This document shows, in pieces, positions 53,063-61,729 of a stretch of DNA of 64,000 nt; position 1 is the first letter of the stretch; the number at the start of each line of letters is the position of its first letter. The stretch is from Actinomyces gerencseriae DSM 6844 (lineage in GTDB: Bacteria > Actinomycetota > Actinomycetes > Actinomycetales > Actinomycetaceae): positions 115,977-179,976 of the forward strand of contig NZ_KE386871.1 in NCBI RefSeq assembly GCF_000429265.1. Reading direction: 5' to 3'. The position numbers and the translations under genes were made by a program. The notes beneath the pieces were generated by a model, which worked only from the letters and a program-made list of their open reading frames with translations, was not told where the DNA came from and searched no databases.

Positions 53063-53898
53063 GCGAGGAGGCCGAGGAGGGCGACGACGCGGAGGGCTCG
53101 CCCCTCCCGCAGGGGGAGGCGATCGGCGCCGCCGGCGCCATCAGTGCCATCAACGACATCAACGCCGTCGGCACCATCGATGCCGGCGGTGCTGCCGATG
53201 CCGCCGGCGCCATTGATGTCGTCGTGCTGGCGGGCGGGACCGGGCGCAGGCTCGGCGGGGCCTCCAAGCCCGACGTCGTCGCGCGCGGGGCCCGACTGCT
53301 CGATCACGTCCTGACCGGGCTGGCGGCGCTGTCGGGGCCGTCCCGGTCGTCCTGTCCGGCGGGTTCGGCAGGACGGGTCGGGCGCTCCGGGCCCTCGGGG
53401 GCCGGCGCCCCGAGGCCGGGTCGCGTCGTCGTCGTGGCGCCCGAACGGGTGGCGCTGCCCCCCGGCGTGCTGCGCGCGCTGGAGGACCCGCCGCTGGGCG
53501 GCCCGGTCGCCGGGATCGCCGCCGGCCTCGCGCGGCTGGCCGAGGCCCCCGGACCGGCGGGATCGGTCGGACCGGCGGCGCTGACCGCCGTCATCACCTG
53601 CGACGCACCCGAGTCCTGGCGCGCCCTGCCCGTCCTGATGGCGGCGGTCGGGAGCCCCGGGTGCCCCGGCGACGGGGCCTGCGCCCTGGCGGGCGGCCAC
53701 GTCCAGTACCTGCTCGGCGTCTACCGCACAGCGGCGCTGACCCGGTGCGTGGCGCCGGACGGCCTGGCGCTGCGGGACGTCCCGGTGCGCGGAGCCCTCG
53801 GGCGCCTGGCGGTGGCGCACGTGGACCTGGGCGAGTTGCGCGCCGCGGCGCGCGATCTCGACACCTGGGAGGAGGTCCGCGCCTGGGCCCGGGAGTGA
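53059..53898 (+). CDS. mobA: Molybdenum cofactor guanylyltransferase MobA-like
   Basis: 279 residues. VVVLAGGTGRRLGGASKPDV is the NTP-binding signature of MobA; GGPVAGIAAGLARLAEAP and VITCDAPE follow, and PVRGALGRL is near the end, so the enzyme probably adds GMP to molybdopterin to give the bis-MGD form needed by NarG. The first 50 residues are an unusual Ala/Gly/Ile/Asn/Asp repeat-like region (GAISAINDINAVGTIDAGGA) encoded by irregular GCC-ATC-type repeats, and a Ser/Gly/Arg-rich insert lies near 95-120. ATG 53059 overlaps the pafA stop by 4 bases, tying a cofactor gene to the Pup cluster. Confidence 0.85.
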   Translation: MSEEAEEGDDAEGSPLPQGEAIGAAGAISAINDINAVGTIDAGGAADAAGAIDVVVLAGGTGRRLGGASKPDVVARGARLLDHVLTGLAALSGPSRSSCPAGSAGRVGRSGPSGAGAPRPGRVVVVAPERVALPPGVLRALEDPPLGGPVAGIAAGLARLAEAPGPAGSVGPAALTAVITCDAPESWRALPVLMAAVGSPGCPGDGACALAGGHVQYLLGVYRTAALTRCVAPDGLALRDVPVRGALGRLAVAHVDLGELRAAARDLDTWEEVRAWARE

Positions 53899-53922
53899 GC
53901 GGGCCGAGCAGCGCCGATGACC

Positions 53923-53941
53923 GGCCGCCGGGCCGGCGGCC
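53923..53941. terminator. GC-rich hairpin after mobA
   Basis: GGCCGCCGGGCCGGCGGCC forms an 8-base perfect stem with a 3-base loop, 25 bases after the mobA stop and between convergent mobA and moaB. No U-run follows; probably a bidirectional I-shaped terminator. Confidence 0.6.
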
Positions 53942-53950
53942 GCCTCAGTA

Positions 53951-53994
53951 GCATGTCACCGGCATGTCACCGGCATGTCACCGGCATGTCACTG
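53951..53994. repeat. Tandem repeat, four 11-bp units
   Basis: GCATGTCACCG is repeated exactly three times (53951, 53962, 53973) and a fourth time with one change (GCATGTCACTG at 53984). It follows the mobA hairpin in the convergent gap with moaB. No spacers separate the units, so this is a slippage-prone minisatellite, not a CRISPR. Confidence 0.9.
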
Positions 53995-54034
53995 GCGCAT
54001 CAGCCGCGCTCACGGCGGCGCCCCGGAGGGCCCC

Positions 54035-54631
54035 TCAGTGGTCGCCGCCCCGGAGCTGCTCCAGGACGTGCGGCACGAGCGGGCCGATGACGGCCACGGT
54101 GTCCTCGACCCCGCCTCGCGAGCCGGGAGCGTTGACCACGAGGGCGCCGGCGTCGTCGCGACCCGTGACGCCCACCAGGCCCCGCGACAGGCCGGCCAGC
54201 GGCGTCTTGGTCAGCCCGTGGGCGCGGATCTGCGCCTCGAGGCCCTCCATCCGGGCCGCGAGGAGGGGCGCGGTGCCCTCCGGCGTGAGATCGCGCGGCG
54301 TGATCCCGGTCCCTCCGGTGGTCAGCACCACCCGGGCACCGGCGGCGACGGCCTCCCGGACGGCCTCGCGCACCGGCTCGGCCCCGTCGGGCACGACGCG
54401 CACCGCCTCGACGATGACGTCGTGCTCGGCCAGGAGCCGGGCGGCCAGTGGTCCCGAGACGTCCTCGCGCTGTCCGGCGGCGCAGCGATCGGAGACGGTG
54501 ATGACCGCGCCCGCGACGGGCTCGGGCAAGGGCCGGAGGGACTTCTGGACGATGGGGGCGGGGCGGGACCCGGGCTGGGACTCGGGCTCGGGCTCGGGCG
54601 GAGAGACGGGTCGGGGCTGGAACTGGCTCAT
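54035..54631 (-). CDS. moaB: MogA/MoaB-type molybdenum cofactor biosynthesis protein
   Basis: 198 residues; adenylylates molybdopterin before MoeA inserts molybdate. AVITVSDRCAAGQREDVSGP opens the fold, LLAEHDVIVEAVRVVPDG follows, and VVLTTGGTGITPRDLTPEGT is the substrate-binding loop; VVNAPGSRGGVEDT is near the end. A 35-residue Pro/Glu-rich N-terminus precedes it. ATG 54631 is the best of two starts; an upstream one at 54652 has no ribosome-binding site. Convergent with mobA, divergent from narK. Confidence 0.93.
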   Translation of the reverse strand: MSQFQPRPVSPPEPEPESQPGSRPAPIVQKSLRPLPEPVAGAVITVSDRCAAGQREDVSGPLAARLLAEHDVIVEAVRVVPDGAEPVREAVREAVAAGARVVLTTGGTGITPRDLTPEGTAPLLAARMEGLEAQIRAHGLTKTPLAGLSRGLVGVTGRDDAGALVVNAPGSRGGVEDTVAVIGPLVPHVLEQLRGGDH

Positions 54632-54710
54632 GGAGCCACCGTAACTGCGCAAGGCCGCGCACCGGCCCGCGACAACGGGCGGATCCCCATATAGATCACA
54701 CGCGCTTTTC

Positions 54711-54716
54711 TATAAC
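54711..54716 (+). promoter_or_regulatory. -10 box of the narK leader
   Basis: TATAAC at 54711-54716, directly after a pyrimidine-rich CGCGCTTTTC. The position 17 bases upstream reads CATATA instead of a -35 consensus, which suggests activator-dependent transcription, as expected of nitrate-respiration genes. FNR- and CRP-type palindromes were looked for upstream and not found. Confidence 0.5.
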
Positions 54717-54728
54717 CAGAGGAGAACC

Positions 54729-54914
54729 GTGACAAACCGCGGCCCCGATTCCGCCGGATTCCCCCGCCCCCTGCGGCCTCGCACCGGCCGTGGCGCGCAC
54801 CACGGCCCGTGGGTCATTCTTGTTCCGAGCGTCGAAGAGGATGCCCCGGTGCCTCGGGGCCTGCCGGACGACGCGGCCCGGGCGCCTCCCCTTCATCGAC
54901 AGGAGCAGCAGTGA
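54729..54914 (+). CDS. 61-codon leader ORF coupled to narK
   Basis: GTG 54729 follows AGAGGAGAACC, one of the best ribosome-binding sites in the window, 12 bases after the -10 box. The frame runs 61 codons (TNRGPDSAGFPRPLRPRTGR ... APPLHRQEQQ) and its TGA overlaps the narK GTG in a GTGA pair. The peptide is Arg/Pro-rich and does not resemble a folded protein, so its translation may matter more than its product: it runs through a hairpin at 54786-54807 and delivers ribosomes to narK. Similar-looking starts for narK further upstream are not supported. Confidence 0.5.
   Translation: MTNRGPDSAGFPRPLRPRTGRGAHHGPWVILVPSVEEDAPVPRGLPDDAARAPPLHRQEQQ
54786..54807 (+). promoter_or_regulatory. Hairpin inside the narK leader, possible attenuator
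   Basis: GGCCGTGG (54786-54793) pairs perfectly with CCACGGCC (54800-54807) around a 6-base loop. It is followed by GTGGGTCATTCTTGTTCC, the most T-rich stretch nearby. The stem lies inside the 61-codon leader ORF, so a translating ribosome would disrupt it; this is the geometry of translation-controlled attenuation or of a rho-independent terminator ahead of narK. Confidence 0.5.
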
Positions 54915-56257
54915 GTCAGTCCGACACCAGCAGCCCCGACACCGCGGGCCGCACCCTGAACGGCTGGAACCCGGAGGAGCCCGGGGGCTGGGACCGCGGG
55001 ATCGCCTGGAGAACCCTGACGATCACGACCTTCTCCATGGTCATCGCCTTCTGCGTCTTCTTCCTCGTCTCGGCGATCGCCCCGAAGCTCAGGCTCATCG
55101 GCTTCGACCTCACGGCCGGCCAGCTCTACTGGCTGACGGCCATGCCGGGACTGTCCGGCGGGCTCATCCGTCTGATCTACATGTTCCTGCCGCCGATCAT
55201 GGGCACCCGCAGGCTCATCGGCATCTCGTCCCTGCTCTATCTCATCCCCATGCTCGGCTGGTTCGTCGCCGTGCAGGACACCTCCACCCCCTACCCCGTG
55301 CTGCTGCTCCTGTCCTTCCTGTGCGGCATCGGCGGGGGCACGTTCTCCGGCTACATGCCCTCGACCGGCTACTTCTTCCCCAAGCGGCTGTCGGGCACCG
55401 CCCTCAACGTCCAGGCGGGCCTGGGCAACCTGGGCATGTCGATCATCCAGGTCGTCGGCCCCTGGCTCATGGGCTTCGGCCTGCTGGGCATCACCTTCAT
55501 CGCCCCGCAGCGCGAGGCGGGCGACCACGAGATCTTCGTGCACAACGCCGCCATCTTCTTCGCGCCCTGGACCATCCTGGCGACCGTGCTCGCCTTCACG
55601 CTCCTCAAGGACGTCCCGGTCAAGGCCAACATCCGCCAGCAGATCGACATCTTCGGCAACGCCGACACGTGGTGCATGACGATGCTCTACGTGCTGACCT
55701 TCGGCCTGTTCTCCGGTTTCTCCGCCCAGTTCGGCCTGCTGATCAACAACACCTTCGGGGCCTCCTCCCCACTGGCGCAGGCCGGCTACCAGAACCTGCC
55801 GCTGGGAGCCTCCTACGCCTTCCTCGGCCCTCTCATCGGCTCGCTGGTCCGCGTGATCTGGGGGCCCCTGTGCGACAGGGTGTCGGGAGGCTTCTGGACC
55901 TTCGTCTCAGCCGTGGGCATGGCCATCACCCTGGGCTGGGCGGCGCTCTACCTGCACCCGAGCGACCCGTCCGCCTTCACGCCCTTCCTGTGGGCCATGC
56001 TCATCATGTTCTTCTTCGCGGGCATCGGCAACGCCGGCACCTTCAAGCAGATGCCGATGATCATGCCCAAGCGCCAGGCGGGCGGCGCCATCGGCTTCAC
56101 GGCCGCCGTGGCCTGCTTCGGCCCCTTCTTCGTGGGCGCGGCCCTGTCGGCGATGGACGCCGCCGCCTGGTTCTGGATCTGCGCCGCCTACTCGGCCCTG
56201 TGCGCCGTCATCTGCTGGATCCGCTACGCCCGCCCGGGCGCGCCCTTCCCGGGCTGA
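54911..56257 (+). CDS. narK: Nitrate/nitrite MFS transporter NarK
   Basis: 448 residues, 12 membrane helices. GIGGGTFSGYMPSTGYFFPK and FFFAGIGNAGTFKQMPMIMP are the two nitrate-signature stretches of the NNP family, with the substrate Arg on TM2 in GLIRLIYMFLPP. Located before narGHJI, it should import nitrate and/or export nitrite. The GTG 54911 overlaps a leader ORF stop and has GGAGCAGCA upstream. narG begins 88 bases after its stop on the same strand, so narK and narGHJI are probably one transcription unit. Confidence 0.95.
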   Translation: MSQSDTSSPDTAGRTLNGWNPEEPGGWDRGIAWRTLTITTFSMVIAFCVFFLVSAIAPKLRLIGFDLTAGQLYWLTAMPGLSGGLIRLIYMFLPPIMGTRRLIGISSLLYLIPMLGWFVAVQDTSTPYPVLLLLSFLCGIGGGTFSGYMPSTGYFFPKRLSGTALNVQAGLGNLGMSIIQVVGPWLMGFGLLGITFIAPQREAGDHEIFVHNAAIFFAPWTILATVLAFTLLKDVPVKANIRQQIDIFGNADTWCMTMLYVLTFGLFSGFSAQFGLLINNTFGASSPLAQAGYQNLPLGASYAFLGPLIGSLVRVIWGPLCDRVSGGFWTFVSAVGMAITLGWAALYLHPSDPSAFTPFLWAMLIMFFFAGIGNAGTFKQMPMIMPKRQAGGAIGFTAAVACFGPFFVGAALSAMDAAAWFWICAAYSALCAVICWIRYARPGAPFPG

Positions 56258-56345
56258 CCCGCGCACGACGGCGGGCCTCCCGCAGCGCCCCGCCACCCGC
56301 AACCGCCCCGGGCCGTCGGCCCACCGCCATCTTCAAGGACCATCG

Positions 56346-59300
56346 ATGACCCCCTCCAACGACCCCCTGGTCGCCGGACCCGATGAGCGGGTCGAGAGCG
56401 CCCCCGGCCTGCTCGCCCTGGGCTCCTACCTGCGACGGGGCCGACCCAGCTCGGACGCCCGGCGCCTCTTCCTGACCGGCGGGCGCGAGGCGGACGCCTT
56501 CTACCGGCACCGGTGGAGCCACGACAAGATGGTCCACTCCACCCACGGGGTCAACTGCACCGGCTCGTGCGCCTGGGAGGTCTACGTCACCGACGGCATC
56601 ATCACCTGGGAGAAGCAGATCACCGACTACCCCACCACGGGCCCGGACATGCCCGAGTACGAGCCCCGCGGCTGCCCGCGCGGCGCGGCCTTCTCCTGGT
56701 ACACCTACTCCCCCACCCGCATCCGCTACCCCTACGTGCGCTCGGCCCTGCTGGACGCCTTCCGCGCCGCGAAGTCCGCCAACGGCGGAGACCCGGTGGC
56801 CGCCTGGGCGCGGGTCACCGGCGACCCCGCGACCTCCCGGGCCTACAAGTCGGCCCGCGGCAGGGGCGGCATGGTGCGCGTGGGCTGGGACGACGCCATG
56901 GAGATCATCGCCGCCGCCTACGTCCACACGATCCGCACCTGGGGCCCCGACCGCTGCGCCGGCTTCTCCGTCATCCCGGCCATGTCCATGCTCTCCTACG
57001 GCGCCGGAGGACGCTTCCACGAGCTCATCGGCGGCACCATGCTGTCCTTCTACGACTGGTACGCCGACCTGCCCCCGGCCAGCCCGCAGGTCTTCGGCGA
57101 CCAGACCGACGTCCCCGAGGCGGGCGACTGGTACAACTCCCAGTACCTCATCATGTGGGGCTCGAACGTGCCGCTGACGCGCACTCCCGACGCCCACTTC
57201 ATGACCGAGGCCCGCTACCACGGGCAGAAGGTCGTGGCGGTCTCCCCCGACTACGCGGACAACACCAAGTTCGCCGACCAGTGGCTGCGCGTGGCCCCGG
57301 GCACCGACGGCGCCATGGCGATGGCCATGGGGCACGTCATCCTCAAGGAGTTCCACGTCGGCCGCCACGAGCCGTTCTTCATCGACTACATGCGCCGCTG
57401 CACCGACTCCCCCTTCCTGCTGGAGCTGGACGCCTCGCCCGACGGCACCGGGTACGTGCCCGGCCGCTTCCTCACCGCCGACTCCATTCCGGGCGCGGCC
57501 GAGGGGATGCCCCGGAACGACTTCCGCCCCCTGGTGTGGGACCGCGAGCGCGGCCCGGCCGACCCCGGCGGGACCCTGGCCGACCGCTTCACCCCTGAGG
57601 GCGAGGGCAGGTGGAACCTCCTCATGGAGGACGTCGCCCCGATCATGAGCATCGCCGAGCTGGCGACCACCGCCGTCCCCGTCGACGGCGTCGAGGTGCT
57701 GCTGCCCCGCTTCGACCTGCCCGGCTCCACCACCCCCGCCGGCAGCGCGGGCGGCGGCGTCATGCGCCGCGGCGTGCCCGCCACCCGCCTGCCCGACGGC
57801 CGTCTGGTGACCACCGTCTACGACCTGCTGCTGGCCGACTACGGCGTGGAGCGGGCGGGCCTGCCGGGCCGGTGGCCCGCGGACTACCACGACGCCACCG
57901 CTCCCGGCACCCCGGCGTGGGCGGCCGAGCTCACCGGCGTGCCGGGGCCGGCCATGATCCGCGTCGCCCGCGAGTTCGCCACCAACGCCGTCGAGTCCAA
58001 GGGCCGCTCCCAGATCCTCATGGGCGCCGGCATCAACCACTACTACCACGCCGATGAGATCTACCGCGCGATCCTGGCGCTGACGTCCATGTGCGGCACC
58101 CAGGGGGTCAACGGCGGCGGCTGGGCCCATTACGTGGGCCAGGAGAAGGTCCGGCCCATCGCCGGCTGGGCGCAGTACGCCTTCGCCCTGGACTGGCAGC
58201 GGCCGGCCCGCCAGATGATCTCCACCGGCTTCTGGTACCTGACCACCGATCAGTGGCGCTACGACGACACCCCCGCGGAGCGCCTCGCCTCCCCGCTGGG
58301 GCCGGGGACGCTCGCCGGCAAGACGGTCTCGGACACCATGGTCGAGGCCATGAGGCGGGGCTGGACCCCGTCCTACCCGACGTTCAACCGCAGCCCCCTG
58401 CTGCTGGGCCAGCAGGCCAGGCAGGCCGGCATGAGCCCCGCGGACTACGTCGTCGACCAGCTGTCCCGCGGCGAGCTGCGCTTCGCGGCGGAGGATCCGG
58501 ACGCCCCGGAGAACGTCCCCCGCATCCTGGCGTCCTGGCGCACCAACCTGCTGGGAAGCTCGGCCAAGGGCACCGAGTTCTTCCTGCGTCACATGGTGGG
58601 CGCGGGGGGCGACGTCAATGCCGCCGAGACTCCCCCCGGACGCCGCCCGACCTCCATGACGTGGCGGGACCCGGCCCCCGAGGGCAAGCTCGACCTCATG
58701 TGGACGGCCGACTTCCGCAACACCTCCACCACGCTGCACTCCGACGTCGTCCTGCCGGCCGCCACCTGGTACGAGAAGTACGACCTGTCCACCACGGACA
58801 TGCACCCCTTCATCCACTCCTTCAACGCGGCCATCGACCCGCCCTGGGAGGCCCGCAGCGACTTCGACATCTACCGCCGGCTCGCCGCCATGGTCAGCGC
58901 CTGGGCACCGCAGTACCTGGGCGCCCAGACCGACGTCATCGCCGTGCCGCTGACCCACGACACCCCCGACGCCATGACCATGGCGCACGGGGACGTCTCC
59001 TCGCTCCCGCAGCGGTGGGTACCGGGGGTGACCATGCCCCGGCTCGTGGCCGTCGAGCGCGACTACACCCAGATCCTCAACAAGTTCGACACGATCGGAC
59101 CACTGGTGGAGAAGCCGGGCATCCCGGCCAAGGGCATCATGCTCGTCGCCGACGAGGAGATGGACGAGCTGCGCCGCGCCCACGGCACCGGTCGTGGGGC
59201 GGGAGCGGACCGCCCGCTCATCGACACGCCGATCAGAGCCGGCGACGCCGTCATGCGCATGTCCGGCGCGACCAACGGCCGCCTGGCCACCCAGGGATGG

Positions 59301-60107
59301 AGGACGCTGTCCAAGCGCACGGGCACCCCGCTGATCGAGCTGAGCGAGGAGGAGGCCGGCAGGCGGATCACCTTCGCCGACACCCGGATCAGGCCGCAGC
59401 CGGTCATCACCACGCCCGAGTGGTCGGGATCCGAGCACGGGGGCCGGCGCTACAGCGCCTTCGTCGTCAACGTCGAGCACGCCAAGCCGTGGCACACCCT
59501 GACCGGCCGCATGCACTACTACCTCGACCACGACTGGATGCGGGACATGGGCGAGTCCCTTCCCGTCTTCCGGCCGCCGCTGGACTTCGCCTCCCTGTAC
59601 GGCGAGGCCGCGCCGGGATCGGTGTCCACCTCGCGGGCCGGCACCGCGCAGGTGGCGGTGCGCTATCTGACGGTCCACAACAAGTGGGCGATCCACTCCC
59701 AGTACTACGACAACCTCCACATGCTCACCCTGGGCCGCGGCGGCCAGACCATCTGGATGAGCCCGGCCGACGCCGACAAGATCGGGGTCGGGGACAACGA
59801 GTGGGTCGAGGCCTGCAACCGCAACGGCGTCGTGGCGGCACGCGCCATCGTCTCCCACCGCATCCCGGAGGGCACCGTCTTCATGCACCACGCCCAGGAG
59901 CGCACCATGAACACCCCGCTGACCGAGTCCAGCGGGCGCCGGGGCGGCACGCACAACTCGCTGACCCGCATCGTGCTCAAGCCGAGCCACTTCGCGGGCG
60001 GCTACGCGCAGCTGTCCTACGCCTTCAACTACATCGGCCCCACCGGCAACAACCGCGACGAGGTCACCCTCATCCGTCGTCGCAGCAACCAGGAGGTGAC
60101 CTTCTGA
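56346..60107 (+). CDS. narG: Respiratory nitrate reductase alpha subunit
   Basis: 1253 residues, the usual NarG length. Catalytic subunit with bis-MGD and one FS0 cluster: HGVNCTGSC (about residues 68-76) supplies His and Cys ligands and RGCPRGAAFSWYTYSPTRIR the fourth Cys (about 111). QYLIMWGSNVPLTRTPDAHF and DLMWTADFRNTSTTLHSDVV lie in the cofactor domain; the C-terminal domain has the NKWAIHSQYYDN and MHHAQERTMN blocks. No twin-arginine signal, consistent with a cytoplasm-facing NarGHI. ATG 56346 follows CAAGGACC. The stop overlaps narH (TGATG). Confidence 0.97.
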   Translation: MTPSNDPLVAGPDERVESAPGLLALGSYLRRGRPSSDARRLFLTGGREADAFYRHRWSHDKMVHSTHGVNCTGSCAWEVYVTDGIITWEKQITDYPTTGPDMPEYEPRGCPRGAAFSWYTYSPTRIRYPYVRSALLDAFRAAKSANGGDPVAAWARVTGDPATSRAYKSARGRGGMVRVGWDDAMEIIAAAYVHTIRTWGPDRCAGFSVIPAMSMLSYGAGGRFHELIGGTMLSFYDWYADLPPASPQVFGDQTDVPEAGDWYNSQYLIMWGSNVPLTRTPDAHFMTEARYHGQKVVAVSPDYADNTKFADQWLRVAPGTDGAMAMAMGHVILKEFHVGRHEPFFIDYMRRCTDSPFLLELDASPDGTGYVPGRFLTADSIPGAAEGMPRNDFRPLVWDRERGPADPGGTLADRFTPEGEGRWNLLMEDVAPIMSIAELATTAVPVDGVEVLLPRFDLPGSTTPAGSAGGGVMRRGVPATRLPDGRLVTTVYDLLLADYGVERAGLPGRWPADYHDATAPGTPAWAAELTGVPGPAMIRVAREFATNAVESKGRSQILMGAGINHYYHADEIYRAILALTSMCGTQGVNGGGWAHYVGQEKVRPIAGWAQYAFALDWQRPARQMISTGFWYLTTDQWRYDDTPAERLASPLGPGTLAGKTVSDTMVEAMRRGWTPSYPTFNRSPLLLGQQARQAGMSPADYVVDQLSRGELRFAAEDPDAPENVPRILASWRTNLLGSSAKGTEFFLRHMVGAGGDVNAAETPPGRRPTSMTWRDPAPEGKLDLMWTADFRNTSTTLHSDVVLPAATWYEKYDLSTTDMHPFIHSFNAAIDPPWEARSDFDIYRRLAAMVSAWAPQYLGAQTDVIAVPLTHDTPDAMTMAHGDVSSLPQRWVPGVTMPRLVAVERDYTQILNKFDTIGPLVEKPGIPAKGIMLVADEEMDELRRAHGTGRGAGADRPLIDTPIRAGDAVMRMSGATNGRLATQGWRTLSKRTGTPLIELSEEEAGRRITFADTRIRPQPVITTPEWSGSEHGGRRYSAFVVNVEHAKPWHTLTGRMHYYLDHDWMRDMGESLPVFRPPLDFASLYGEAAPGSVSTSRAGTAQVAVRYLTVHNKWAIHSQYYDNLHMLTLGRGGQTIWMSPADADKIGVGDNEWVEACNRNGVVAARAIVSHRIPEGTVFMHHAQERTMNTPLTESSGRRGGTHNSLTRIVLKPSHFAGGYAQLSYAFNYIGPTGNNRDEVTLIRRRSNQEVTF

Positions 60108-61726
60108 TGAAGGTGATGGCCCAGATCGCGATGGTGATGAACCTCGACAAGTGCATCGGCTGCCACACCTGCTCGGTGACGTGCAAGCAGGCGTGGACGA
60201 ATCGCGAGGGCACCGAGTACATGTGGTTCAACAACGTCGAGACCCGCCCGGGCGTCGGCTACCCCAGGGGCTGGGAGGACCAGGAGCGGTGGAGGGGCGG
60301 CTGGACCCGCACCCGCAACGGGCGCCTGGTGCCCCGCTCCGGCGGGCGCCTGCGCCGCCTCGCCCGGATCTTCGCCAACCCGGACATGCCGGGCGTCGAG
60401 GACTACTACGAGCCGTGGACCTACGAGTACGACCGCCTGCTCTCGGCCCCCAGGGACTCCCCCGCCCTCCCGGTGGCCCGGGCGCGGTCCCAGCTCACGG
60501 GCGAGTACATGCCCACCATCGCCTGGGGGCCGAACTGGGACGACGACCTGGGCGGATCCACCGAGACCCTGGCGGAGGACCCGGTCCTGACGAGCATGGG
60601 CGAGAAGGTGCAGCACCGGATCGACCAGACCTTCATGTTCTACCTGCCGCGCATCTGCGAGCACTGCCTCAACCCGACCTGCGTGTCGGCCTGCCCGTCG
60701 GGGGCCATGTACAAGCGCGCGGAGGACGGCATCGTGCTGGTGGATCAGGACGCCTGCCGCGGCTGGCGCATGTGCGTGTCGGCCTGCCCGTACAAGAAGG
60801 TCTACTTCAACCACGCCACCGGCAAGGCCGAGAAGTGCACGCTGTGCTACCCGCGTCTGGAGATCGGTCAGCCGACCGTCTGCTCCGAGACGTGCGTCGG
60901 CCGTCTGCGCTACCTGGGGGTCCTGCTCTACGACGCCGATCGCGTCTCGCAGGCCGCCGCCGTCGAGGATCCGCAGGACCTGTACGCGGCCCAGCGGGAG
61001 ATCCTCCTGGACCCGCGTGACCCCGAGGTCATCAGGGCCGCTCGCGACGAGGGCGTCCCCGAGACCTGGATCATCGCGGCCCGGGACTCCCCCGTCTGGG
61101 ACCTCATCGAGACCTACGAGGTGGCCCTGCCGCTGCACCCCGAGTACCGGACCATGCCCATGGTGTGGTACATCCCGCCGCTGAGCCCGGTCGTCGACGA
61201 GGTCGCGGCCGCGGGCCTGGACGGCGAGGACCACAGGGTGCTGCTGACGGCCGTCTCCGAGATGCGCATCCCGCTGGAGTACCTCGCCGGGCTGTTCACG
61301 GCCGGGGACACGGGCCCGGTCGAGCTCGCCCTGCGCCGCCTGGCCGCCATGCGCTCGCACATGCGCGAGGTGCGCCTGGGCCGCCGGGCCCACCCGGCCA
61401 TCGCCGCCTCCGTCGGCATGAGCGGGGAGGAGCTGGAGTCCATGTACCGCCTGCTGGCCATCGCCAAGTACGACGACCGGTACGTCATCCCCACCTCCAA
61501 GCCCGAGATCCCCCGCGGCATGGAGGCCATGGGCGAGGACGCGCGCACGCTGCTGGGCGAGGGCGCCCCGGCCGGCTGCCACTCCGACGTCGCCTCCTTC
61601 CACTCCTCCCAGGGGAGGCCGGGCTCCGCCCCGGTGCTCCTGCCGATACCAACGGTGCGCCGCGAGCCGGTGCCGGCCGCGGGCCCGGGCCCGTCCGAAG
61701 CGGGCTCCTCCGACGGGGGCCGCTGA
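60107..61726 (+). CDS. narH: Respiratory nitrate reductase beta subunit
   Basis: 539 residues, electron-transfer subunit with four Fe-S clusters. Cys clusters in order: CIGCHTCSVTCK (about 17-28), CEHCLNPTCVSACPSG, CRGWRMCVSACPYKK (Trp in place of the second Cys marks the 3Fe-4S cluster, as in other NarH), and CTLCYPRLEIGQPTVCSETC. RIDQTFMFYLPRICEHC and YVIPTSKPEIPR are family landmarks. Start ATG 60107 overlaps the narG stop. The last 30 residues are a Pro/Ser/Gly tail. Confidence 0.97.
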   Translation: MKVMAQIAMVMNLDKCIGCHTCSVTCKQAWTNREGTEYMWFNNVETRPGVGYPRGWEDQERWRGGWTRTRNGRLVPRSGGRLRRLARIFANPDMPGVEDYYEPWTYEYDRLLSAPRDSPALPVARARSQLTGEYMPTIAWGPNWDDDLGGSTETLAEDPVLTSMGEKVQHRIDQTFMFYLPRICEHCLNPTCVSACPSGAMYKRAEDGIVLVDQDACRGWRMCVSACPYKKVYFNHATGKAEKCTLCYPRLEIGQPTVCSETCVGRLRYLGVLLYDADRVSQAAAVEDPQDLYAAQREILLDPRDPEVIRAARDEGVPETWIIAARDSPVWDLIETYEVALPLHPEYRTMPMVWYIPPLSPVVDEVAAAGLDGEDHRVLLTAVSEMRIPLEYLAGLFTAGDTGPVELALRRLAAMRSHMREVRLGRRAHPAIAASVGMSGEELESMYRLLAIAKYDDRYVIPTSKPEIPRGMEAMGEDARTLLGEGAPAGCHSDVASFHSSQGRPGSAPVLLPIPTVRREPVPAAGPGPSEAGSSDGGR

Positions 61727-61729
61727 TCC

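Noticed and set aside
53951-53994. CRISPR array
   Set aside because: Repeat units of 11 and 22 bases directly abut without spacers, and no cas gene is present.
54661-54711. FNR or CRP/GlxR binding site at the narK promoter
   Set aside because: ATAGATCACACGCG resembles half-sites only; no inverted partner at the right spacing is present.
56208-59990. Very long antisense open frames (also 4455-6506, 6440-8164, 22002-25679, 30641-34402)
   Set aside because: They are complements of strongly supported genes (narG, lysA, argS, kgd, icd/aroA); high G+C keeps stop codons rare. Their translations are Arg/Gly/Pro-rich and without domains.
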